Positions 7,520 through 13,451 of a stretch of DNA of 13,451 nt are shown piece by piece. Source of the DNA: Flavobacteriales bacterium (GTDB lineage: Bacteria; Bacteroidota; Bacteroidia; Flavobacteriales_D; Parvicellaceae); NCBI GenBank assembly GCA_027047735.1, contig JALTUD010000574.1:1-13451 (forward strand), in the 5' to 3' direction. Every line of letters begins with the position of its first letter. The first letter of the stretch is position 1. Position numbers and translations under genes: made by a program. The notes under the pieces are model-generated. The model saw only the letters and a program-made list of their open reading frames with translations. It was not told where the DNA came from and did not search any database.

Positions 7520-7699
7520 AACCTTAAATCCGCAAGTGATATCGTTATGAAAAGTAAAAATGCGTATTATTATTGGTCAAGCACAGTTTTGAGACACGCA
7601 AGCGTAGCCATAGCTACGGTGAGTATCGAAAAACGAGCATTGTCAATAATGATGCGGAGTTTGGCTTTGTAATAGAATTTCACTTGCGGATTTAAGGTT
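7520..7699. repeat. Foldback element 4 (180 bp) directly upstream of rel
   Basis: A perfect 20-bp inverted pair, AACCTTAAATCCGCAAGTGA (7520-7539) and its complement (7680-7699), encloses a second paired zone. There, bases 7563-7608 resemble the complement of about 7613-7656, sharing ATTATTATTG and CAATAATGAT type blocks. The apex is a perfect hairpin CGTAGC-CATA-GCTACG (7603-7618), centred within one base of the element's centre. The outer sequence is unrelated to elements 1-3, but the apex is of the same kind. The element ends 33 bases before the rel start codon. No reading frame is present. Confidence 0.82.
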
Positions 7700-7732
7700 T
7701 AACACGACAAGATTATCAAAAACAAGGGGCTT

Positions 7733-9928
7733 ATGAAAATTGATTACGAAAAAGAGCAAAGGGAAATAGAAGAAGCATATACGGATTTAATACAATCTGT
7801 AAAAGTTGAACTAAAAGAAGAAGATATAAAGTATATCCGTAAAGCGTTTGACGTAGCTGTTGATGCTCATAGCGATATGCGTAGGAAATCCGGAGAGCCT
7901 TACATTTATCATCCTATTGCCGTAGCAAAAATATGTGCCGAAGAAATAGGTTTGGGAGCAACATCTATCGCTTGTGCTTTGCTACACGACACCGTAGAAG
8001 ATACCGAAATTACCTTAGAGGATATTGAAGCGATGTTTGGCGAAAAGGCAAGAAAAATTATTGACGGGTTAACGAAAATGTCGGGTGTCTTTGAATTAAA
8101 AACATCCGCACAAGCCGAAAATTTTCGTAAAATGTTGTTGACTATTCCGGAAGATATTCGTGTGATACTCATCAAACTCGCCGATAGGTTGCATAATATG
8201 CGTACACTCGGTTCTATGCGTAAAGATAAGCAATTAAAAATAGCATCAGAAACCTCTTTTTTATATGCTCCTTTGGCTCATCGTTTAGGTTTGTATAATA
8301 TTAAATCCGAATTAGAAGATTTATCGTTAAAATATACACACCCAAAAGACTATAAAGAGATTGAAGATAAACTTGAAAAGACAAAGGAAGTTCGTGAACG
8401 GTTTATACGAAAATTTACACATCCTATAAAAGGAGCTTTAGATGCACATGGTATAAAATACTCAATAAAAGGACGAACAAAATCCATACATTCTATTTGG
8501 AATAAAATCCATAAAAAGAAAGTTGCTTTTGAGGAGATTTATGATGTTTTTGCTATCCGAATTATTATTGACGCTGCTCCCGAAGATGAAAAAACAGAGT
8601 GCTGGAAAACTTATTCGTTGGTAACTGATTTTTATCGTCCCAATCCCGATAGGTTAAGAGATTGGATTTCGCATCCAAAACAAAACGGATATGAGTCTTT
8701 GCATACCACCGTTATGAGTCCGACAGGTAAATGGGTAGAGGTACAAATCCGTTCACGAAGAATGGATGAAATAGCAGAAAAAGGATTGGCTGCCCACTGG
8801 AAGTATAAAGAGAATAAAAATCAAAAAAGTGGTATCGACCAATGGATTGGTCAAATTAGAGAATTGATAGAAAGCAAGGATAGTGATGCCTTAGATTTTA
8901 TCGATGATTTTAAATTAAACCTTTTTGCCGAAGAAATTTACATTTTTACACCCTCCGGGGATTTAAAGACCTTGCCGATGAATGCAACGGCTTTGGATTT
9001 TGCCTTTGAAGTACATAGTGAGGTGGGGGCAAGATGCATCGGTGCAAAAGTAAATCATAAATTGGTGCCTTTAAGCTATAGACTGAAAAGTGGTGATCAG
9101 GTGGAAATTTTGACATCAGCGAAACAAAAACCTAAAAAAGATTGGTTGAATTATGTTGTTACGTCAAAGGCAAAATCTAAAATAAAAGCATCTCTAAAAG
9201 AAGAAAAGAAAAAGATTGCAGCAGATGGTAAAGAGATTTTGCAACGAAAACTCAAAAGTTTAAAGGTAGAGTTTAATGAACAGAACTTAAAAGAACTTTT
9301 GAAGTTGTACGAAATATCTGAACATACAGAGTTATATTATCAAATTGCTCAGGGAAAAATAGATTTGTCTAAAATTAAAAGTATTGTACAAAAGGGAGGG
9401 GTACTGAAAGCCGGTTCTGTTACTCAGGTTATTAAGGATACTTTTGAAACCATAATTAAAAAAGTTGCCGGTAAAAAAGAAGAATTGGTAATAGGCGACA
9501 ATGATGAAAAATTGGATTATACTTTAGCTCCTTGTTGTAATCCGATTCCGGGGGATGATGTTTTTGGTTTTATTACCATAAATGACGGGATTAAAATCCA
9601 CCGTACCAACTGTCCTAACGCTAAACAGATGCGTGCCAATTATGCATATCGAATCATTCAAGCGAAGTGGAAGAGTAAAGAAGATGATGCTTTCCTTACC
9701 GGGGTTCGTTTAACAGGGTTGGATAATATAGGATTGGTCAATCAGATTACCAGCTTTATTTCCAAGGAGAAGAATGTGAATATGAAATCAATTAGCTTTG
9801 AATCGGAAGACGGTGTTTTTGAAGGGAAAATTATGTTGTATGTTGATGATAAACAACATTTGTATAATTTGATTTCACACTTAAAGAAATTTGACGGTAT
9901 CGATAAGGTTGAACGTATTGATGCGTAA
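7733..9928 (+). CDS. rel: Bifunctional (p)ppGpp synthetase/hydrolase, Rel/SpoT family
   Basis: A full-length 731-residue Rel protein that makes and degrades the stringent-response alarmone (p)ppGpp in the cytoplasm. The HD hydrolase domain is at about 35-190, with metal ligands H60, H85, D86 (in LLHDTVEDT) and D151 (in KLADRLHNMR), so hydrolysis should be intact. The synthetase domain at about 240-360 shows GRTKSIHSIWNKI, YDVFAIRIIID, GYESLHTTV and EVQIRSRRMDEIAEKG. The RLRD stretch at 307-310 is the basic RxKD-type signature of bifunctional Rel rather than the acidic EXDD of RelA. The TGS domain is at about 400-461, the conserved Cys-rich region at 598-628 (APCCNPIPGDD, HRTNCP), and a C-terminal ACT domain at about 655-731. 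The start at 7733 gives the usual family N-terminus. The gene stands alone, with a palindromic element just upstream. Confidence 0.97.
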   Translation: MKIDYEKEQREIEEAYTDLIQSVKVELKEEDIKYIRKAFDVAVDAHSDMRRKSGEPYIYHPIAVAKICAEEIGLGATSIACALLHDTVEDTEITLEDIEAMFGEKARKIIDGLTKMSGVFELKTSAQAENFRKMLLTIPEDIRVILIKLADRLHNMRTLGSMRKDKQLKIASETSFLYAPLAHRLGLYNIKSELEDLSLKYTHPKDYKEIEDKLEKTKEVRERFIRKFTHPIKGALDAHGIKYSIKGRTKSIHSIWNKIHKKKVAFEEIYDVFAIRIIIDAAPEDEKTECWKTYSLVTDFYRPNPDRLRDWISHPKQNGYESLHTTVMSPTGKWVEVQIRSRRMDEIAEKGLAAHWKYKENKNQKSGIDQWIGQIRELIESKDSDALDFIDDFKLNLFAEEIYIFTPSGDLKTLPMNATALDFAFEVHSEVGARCIGAKVNHKLVPLSYRLKSGDQVEILTSAKQKPKKDWLNYVVTSKAKSKIKASLKEEKKKIAADGKEILQRKLKSLKVEFNEQNLKELLKLYEISEHTELYYQIAQGKIDLSKIKSIVQKGGVLKAGSVTQVIKDTFETIIKKVAGKKEELVIGDNDEKLDYTLAPCCNPIPGDDVFGFITINDGIKIHRTNCPNAKQMRANYAYRIIQAKWKSKEDDAFLTGVRLTGLDNIGLVNQITSFISKEKNVNMKSISFESEDGVFEGKIMLYVDDKQHLYNLISHLKKFDGIDKVERIDA

Positions 9929-9988
9929 TTTTTAGTTGCGATAGAACAGTTTACGCATTGATTCTAAAATTTTGAAATAGTTACCAAC

Positions 9989-10029
9989 TAATAGACTGAA
10001 AATATTTAACAAATGTTTTCAGTCTATTA
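9989..10029. terminator. Bidirectional hairpin between convergent rel and the metal operon
   Basis: A perfect 14-bp stem (9989-10002 paired with 10016-10029) with a 13-base loop; arms TAATAGACTGAAAA and TTTTCAGTCTATTA. It lies 60 bases after the rel stop and 92 bases beyond the end of the minus-strand operon, and probably serves both. There is no long T-run after the stem. Confidence 0.65.
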
Positions 10030-10120
10030 ATTCTAATGTTATTGTTAGTCATTGCTTTAGTTGTTCGTACACTTTTTGGGTATTATTTCTTCGGTAACAA
10101 TATTAAACAAGGAGTTCGGG

Positions 10121-10342
10121 TTAAGAACAACAACCTGAATTACCGCAACTACCACTCTCCTGAATAGGTGGACAGGGAACAGAACCATACGAACAATACA
10201 CACAACAATCTCCCTCTTTGGGTTTTAGCACAGTGTGGCACTCCTCACATTCATAAAAGAATTGACAAGCATCGGTTGGCATTTCTTCTTCTTTTTGATG
10301 TCCACACTTAGGACAAGTTATTACAGATATTAATTCAATCAT
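10121..10342 (-). CDS. GDCCVxC-motif small cysteine-rich protein
   Basis: A 73-residue cytoplasmic-looking protein with 12 cysteines. A rubredoxin or zinc-ribbon-like part has CPKC (10-13), C26 and CEEC (32-35). It is followed by the family signature GDCCVYCSYG (44-53) and PCPP, and a tail SGSCGNSGCCS. Relatives are annotated as GDCCVxC domain (seleno)proteins, some with selenocysteine at this motif; here every position is a normal Cys codon. The family often sits beside MerTP-type transporters, as here, 4 bases after merTP. A plausible job is taking over a thiophilic metal ion from the transporter, but no activity has been shown by this sequence. It is the last gene of a three-gene operon. 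Confidence 0.85.
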   Translation of the reverse strand: MIELISVITCPKCGHQKEEEMPTDACQFFYECEECHTVLKPKEGDCCVYCSYGSVPCPPIQESGSCGNSGCCS

Positions 10343-10346
10343 AATT

Positions 10347-10943
10347 TTATTTTTTTATAATGTTTTTTACAGAATATCCTGTGTTATTAATTGCTTGTTT
10401 AATCCTCTCTAAAGAAACCAAAGAAGAGTCATAAGAAACGAAAGCCTTACCATTCTCATAAGAGGTTTTTGCATCCGAAATTCCATTTAATTCATAAATA
10501 GAATGTGTTATATGCTCTTCGCATGATGTACAGGTCATTCCTTCTATATCTACCTCTATTAGTAATATATTTTCTTTCTTTAAAGTTGTTTTCACGTCTT
10601 TATGTTCGGGATAAAAAGCAGTAGAATAATATGGAAACAAGGTCATAACAATTGCAAATACCGTGACAATACCTAAAAAAGTTTTAGTTTGCAAAAAAGA
10701 TGTTTGTTCATCCTCACATTGACAAGTAATCTCCAGTTTAGGTTTTAATTTTTGATACCATGCAAAAGCTAATACCAATACAGTAAACCCAATGAGATAC
10801 GGGCGAAGTGGCTCTAACCAAGAAAAAGAAGAAGCCATTCCCGTAGTGCCTGAAATTAATGCCAAAACGGGGGTAATACAACAAAGAGATGAAGCGATTG
10901 CGGTCAAAAGTCCCGCCCCAATTAAACTCGAATTATTTTTCAT
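10347..10943 (-). CDS. merTP: MerTP mercuric-type transporter (MerT membrane part fused to a MerP/HMA domain)
   Basis: A 198-residue inner-membrane protein. Three hydrophobic segments lie at about 8-30, 48-63 and 88-110. The Cys pair SSLCCITP (C21, C22) in the first helix is the MerT metal-entry site, and a second pair C74/C76 lies in the loop between helices two and three. A C-terminal HMA domain at about 125-195 carries GMTCTSC (C138, C141), the MerP metal-binding motif, here fused rather than free in the periplasm. MerT proteins pass Hg(II) across the membrane towards MerA. No mercuric reductase gene is in the window, so the true substrate could be mercury or another thiophilic metal. The gene lies 6 bases after the regulator and 4 bases before the GDCCVxC gene, so translation is probably coupled. 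Confidence 0.88.
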   Translation of the reverse strand: MKNNSSLIGAGLLTAIASSLCCITPVLALISGTTGMASSFSWLEPLRPYLIGFTVLVLAFAWYQKLKPKLEITCQCEDEQTSFLQTKTFLGIVTVFAIVMTLFPYYSTAFYPEHKDVKTTLKKENILLIEVDIEGMTCTSCEEHITHSIYELNGISDAKTSYENGKAFVSYDSSLVSLERIKQAINNTGYSVKNIIKK

Positions 10944-10949
10944 TTTCTA

Positions 10950-11312
10950 TTATAAATTTTCATTTTCAATCATACTGAAAACATAGTCAAAAATCACTTT
11001 ATGCTTTTCACTTAGTGAATAATAAATAGTTTGACCTTCTCTTCGCGGAAGAATCATTTTTTTGTCTTTTAGCTTTCTTAAATGTTGAGAAACTGCAGAA
11101 ATATTCATTTCCAAAATATCACTGATATCACATACGCAAAGTTGTTTTTCATGAAACAACAAGTATAAAATCTTCAAGCGAACCATGTTTCCTGCAAGAT
11201 TCATCGTCTCTGAAAAAAACTGAAGAGAAGACGTTCGCTGTTCTATATCCTTTTTACAACGTTCTATCTGCCCTTGATTTACCTGAGTTCTAACACATGT
11301 TATCTTTTTCAT
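10950..11312 (-). CDS. ArsR/SmtB-family metal-responsive repressor, CadC-like
   Basis: A 120-residue winged-helix repressor that should leave DNA when its metal binds. The metal-site motif LCVCD (C59, C61) in helix alpha-3 is followed by DISDILEMNISAVSQHLRKL as the helix-turn-helix and EGQTIYYSL as the wing. Two N-terminal cysteines, C6 and C19, together with C59 and C61 copy the layout of the four-Cys alpha-3N site of CadC, which senses Cd, Pb, Bi and Zn; other family members with CVC sense As or Hg. Starting at a later Met (M37) would remove C6 and C19, so the first ATG is preferred. It is the first gene of the operon with merTP and the GDCCVxC gene, and most likely represses its own promoter. 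Confidence 0.9.
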   Translation of the reverse strand: MKKITCVRTQVNQGQIERCKKDIEQRTSSLQFFSETMNLAGNMVRLKILYLLFHEKQLCVCDISDILEMNISAVSQHLRKLKDKKMILPRREGQTIYYSLSEKHKVIFDYVFSMIENENL

Positions 11313-11316
11313 TTTC

Positions 11317-11348
11317 CAAAGATAATATTATTTTCTTATTTTAGCAAA
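11317..11348 (-). promoter_or_regulatory. Promoter of the metal operon
   Basis: Read on the minus strand, TTTG (11348-11345) and TATCTTTG (11324-11317, exact TAnnTTTG) are 20 bases apart, a close match to the Bacteroidetes consensus. The -7 element ends only four bases before the ATG at 11312, so the message would start at or next to the A of the start codon and be leaderless. Confidence 0.7.
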
Positions 11349-11357
11349 TGCTTAAAT
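11338..11357. promoter_or_regulatory. Candidate ArsR operator
   Basis: A 20-bp palindrome, ATTTTAGCAAATGCTTAAAT, has nine paired positions out of ten (one T-T mismatch). It covers the -33 element of the metal-operon promoter. Its size, symmetry and position suit binding by an ArsR-family dimer that blocks RNA polymerase. Confidence 0.6.
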
Positions 11358-11488
11358 AATGGACATGTTTAGAGATGTGTTTGAGAGTATTTGTATGAAC
11401 TCATTTCAAGAAGAAAACAAACTTATAAAATATAAATTCGTCAAAAAAACAGGAATTAAATTTGCTAATGCTTATATTTTGGTTAATT

Positions 11489-11496
11489 TAGTTTTG
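11489..11496 (+). promoter_or_regulatory. Possible -7 element for the surface-protein gene
   Basis: TAGTTTTG fits TAnnTTTG and ends 23 bases before the ATG at 11520. The nearest TTTG upstream (11461-11464) is 24 bases away, slightly too far. A second exact match, TAAATTTG, lies at 11457-11464 with only TTCG at 11437-11440 as a poor -33 partner. Which one is used cannot be decided from the sequence. Confidence 0.35.
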
Positions 11497-11519
11497 TAAA
11501 CCTGCAGAAAAATAAAGCT

Positions 11520-13451
11520 ATGAAAAAAACGCTCATCTCCCTAAGTCTGTTTACCTCATTAGGAGCAATAGCTCAGAACGGAGGAATAGCAATCAACAAT
11601 ACCGGAGCCAACCCAAATAACAATGCGATGTTGGATGTACAATCCGATGACAAAGGAATATTAATTCCACGTTTAACTACGGTAGCCAGAAATACACTCG
11701 GAACAGCTTTAGCTGCTGCCGATAACGGTATGATGGTTTACGATAAAAATATGAACTTGTTTTTTTACTGGGACGGTTCACAATGGGTACAAGTAGGAAG
11801 TGGAGCTGGTGATAATTGGGGTACACAAGTCGTACAGATTTCGGGAACAAATATTTCAGGAGATGGAACAACGGCTAATCCGCTAATCGTAACAGACGGT
11901 GATACTGACCCAACTAACGAGATAGAATTGCCCAATTCTGCTTTAACTAACCAAGTGTTAACTTGGGACGGAACAAATTGGGTAGCACAAAATGCACCGT
12001 CAGGAGCAGATAACTGGGGAACACAGGTTGTGCAAACCTCGGGAACGAATATATCGGGCGATGGAACAACTGCAAATCCATTAACTGTAACCGATGGCGA
12101 TACCGATGCGACCAACGAAATAGAACTCCCGACAGGCGGTACAAACGGACAAGTGCTGTCAACTGACGGAAGCGGAACATATATGTGGATAAATGACAAT
12201 GCAGGAACAGACGACCAAAATATTCAAAACCTTGCGTTTGATGCAAATACAAATATATTGACCGTAGGTATAGAAAACGGAAATTCTCAAACTGTAGATT
12301 TAACGGCTCTACTAAATGATGCTGACAGCGATCCGAATAACGAGATACAAGATTTGAGTTTGAATATCACGACGAATATCTTAACGATAACCAATAACGG
12401 TACGCCTACTAATATTGATTTAACACCTTATTTGGATAATACAGATAATCAAGATTTGTCATTAACAGGAAATACATTATCCTTAACCAACGACGGAACA
12501 CCGGTCGATTTAAGTGGTTATCTGGATAATACAGATAGCCAAAATTTAAGTAATACTACAGCGGGAAGTAACGTAACGGTAAATATAAGTGGTGGTACAG
12601 GAACAACTTTCTCTGTAAACGATGCCGATAGCGACCCAACCAACGAAATAGAACTACCCACAGGTGGAACAAATGGACAAGTGCTATCAACAAACGGTAG
12701 CGGAACTTATACGTGGGTAACGGATAATGCAGGAACAGATAATCAAGATTTGTCATTAACAGGAAATACCCTTTCCTTAACCAATGACGGCACACCGGTA
12801 GATTTAAGTGGTTATTTAGACAATACCGATAACCAAAACATAAGTGGTTCAGGATTATCAGGAACTTTTCTAACCATTGGCATACAAAACGGAACAAATG
12901 AAACCGTTGATTTAGCAGCACTTACTGATGCTGATTGGTACAAAGTAGGAACGACAGCCGCACCGGCTAGTATCAATGATAACATTTTTACACAGGGGAG
13001 AGTTGGGATAGGGACTACTACCCCCGAGGGTGCTTTACATGTTTTAACCAATGAAGGGATAAACACACTTTCTGATGGAATTGGATTCCTCAAAGGAACT
13101 GGAGGAAATGATTATCAACTACAAATTAATGCCGTTGGCGGTACACCTCATATAGATTTAGCCAATACAGCTAATGAAGATTATGATATTCGTTTGGCTG
13201 TCTATACAGATAATAAATTAGCAATACAAGGTGGAAGCGTTGGAATAGGATTGACTAATCCACAACATACTCTAGTTGTTTCAAATGGGAATAGTACAAA
13301 TAAAAGTGTTGCTATGGAAGGTTTTGATTCCGGAATGACTGACTTGGCAGCAATATTACCGACTTCCGGAAGTCATTTTGGTGGACTTATTCAAGGGGGG
13401 ACAAACGGGAACTTGGTCTTAGGGATTAGAGATAATGATTCAAATGATGGG
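11520..13451 (+). CDS. Exported repeat-rich surface fibre / adhesin-like protein (3' end outside window)
   Basis: The frame is open from the ATG at 11520 to the end of the window (644 codons, no stop). A signal peptide is likely at residues 1-19 (KKTLISLSLFTSLGAIAQ). Residues 20-95 form the common Bacteroidetes opening of such proteins: NNTGANPNNNAMLDV, KGILIPRLT, and DNGMMVYDKN with YWDGSQWVQVG. A repeat zone at about 98-480 includes four Ca-loop-like D-x-D-x-D-x-x-N-E motifs starting at residues 126, 192, 267 and 368. GVGIGTTTP-type motifs follow near 495 and 574 (VGIGTTTPEGALHV, VGIGLTNPQ), typical of fibre shafts that often end in an autoproteolytic chaperone or a secretion domain. That end is not visible, so anchoring and export route are unknown. 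The protein is likely cell-surface or secreted. The gene is divergent from the metal operon and seems unrelated to it. Confidence 0.88.
   Translation, partial: MKKTLISLSLFTSLGAIAQNGGIAINNTGANPNNNAMLDVQSDDKGILIPRLTTVARNTLGTALAAADNGMMVYDKNMNLFFYWDGSQWVQVGSGAGDNWGTQVVQISGTNISGDGTTANPLIVTDGDTDPTNEIELPNSALTNQVLTWDGTNWVAQNAPSGADNWGTQVVQTSGTNISGDGTTANPLTVTDGDTDATNEIELPTGGTNGQVLSTDGSGTYMWINDNAGTDDQNIQNLAFDANTNILTVGIENGNSQTVDLTALLNDADSDPNNEIQDLSLNITTNILTITNNGTPTNIDLTPYLDNTDNQDLSLTGNTLSLTNDGTPVDLSGYLDNTDSQNLSNTTAGSNVTVNISGGTGTTFSVNDADSDPTNEIELPTGGTNGQVLSTNGSGTYTWVTDNAGTDNQDLSLTGNTLSLTNDGTPVDLSGYLDNTDNQNISGSGLSGTFLTIGIQNGTNETVDLAALTDADWYKVGTTAAPASINDNIFTQGRVGIGTTTPEGALHVLTNEGINTLSDGIGFLKGTGGNDYQLQINAVGGTPHIDLANTANEDYDIRLAVYTDNKLAIQGGSVGIGLTNPQHTLVVSNGNSTNKSVAMEGFDSGMTDLAAILPTSGSHFGGLIQGGTNGNLVLGIRDNDSNDG
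11811..12110 (+). repeat. Intragenic repeat, period 198 bases, in the surface-protein gene
   Basis: The block beginning GATAATTGGGGTACACAAGT (11811) recurs at 12009 as GATAACTGGGGAACACAGGT, exactly 66 codons later. It continues through SGTNISGDGTTANPL to the D-x-D-x-D motif in both copies. Differences are mostly synonymous, and a third-position pattern keeps the protein repeat nearly identical. Confidence 0.8.
12441..12834 (+). repeat. Intragenic repeat, period 294 bases, in the surface-protein gene
   Basis: Bases 12441-12540 recur at 12735-12834, 98 codons later. The first 35 bases are identical, and the rest encodes the same peptide (DLSLTGNTLSLTNDGTPVDL). The preceding stretch encoding NEIELPTGGTNGQVLS also recurs at about 12115 and 12643. 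The long identical run points to recent duplication or gene conversion. Confidence 0.82.

Noticed and set aside
11359..11499. 46-codon plus-strand open frame between the repressor and the surface-protein gene
   Set aside because: It begins at the edge of the repressor's operator, has no start signal or recognisable domain, and overlaps likely promoter elements of the next gene. Chance is more likely.
11677..13093. Several minus-strand open frames of 60-144 codons
   Set aside because: They lie antisense to the repeat-rich surface-protein gene, overlap each other and have low-complexity composition. The plus frame has a signal peptide and known motifs.

Overview
The window looks like chromosomal DNA of a member of the Bacteroidetes, most likely class Flavobacteriia. 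It is AT-rich. Its promoters fit the Bacteroidetes -33/-7 pattern (TTTG or TTG, then TAnnTTTG), and most starts lack a purine-rich Shine-Dalgarno sequence. Its protein families (PD40/OmpA lipoprotein-like secretion or envelope proteins, GVGIG-type surface fibre proteins, a MerTP fusion with a GDCCVxC protein) are typical of that phylum. These assignments come from recognising motifs by eye; no database search was run.

Layout. (1) 1-685: the 3' part of a 2-oxo acid dehydrogenase E2 acyltransferase, closed by a hairpin terminator. (2) 961-6757: a two-gene operon for exported PorE-like proteins, each with TPR, PD40 beta-propeller, carboxypeptidase-regulatory-like and OmpA-like parts. The second carries an insertion of six ~40-residue repeats of the kind seen in phage tail fibres. 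A good Bacteroidetes promoter sits inside a long inverted repeat upstream, and a 26-bp-stem terminator closes the operon. (3) 6842-7732: nearly 900 bases without a gene, filled by four large imperfect palindromes (about 160-200 bp). All four have a related CATAGC-type hairpin exactly at their centre; two are tandem copies with a period of 162 bp. This is the most unusual part of the window. (4) 7733-9928: a full-length bifunctional Rel/SpoT (p)ppGpp synthetase/hydrolase. (5) 10121-11312, minus strand: a compact metal operon of CadC-like ArsR regulator, MerTP mercuric-type transporter and a small GDCCVxC cysteine-rich protein. No merA is present in the window. Its promoter overlaps a 20-bp palindrome and appears to give a leaderless message. 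(6) 11520-13451: a large exported surface fibre or adhesin-like protein made of repeats, open at the window's end.

How they fit together. The PD40/OmpA pair probably works in the periplasm and outer-membrane zone, linking the cell wall to an envelope complex such as the type IX secretion system. The mer-like operon is a self-contained sense-and-bind module for a thiophilic metal. The remaining genes are housekeeping (E2, Rel) or surface structure. The foldback array lies between the terminator of the OmpA operon and rel, and its last member may be transcribed as part of the rel leader.
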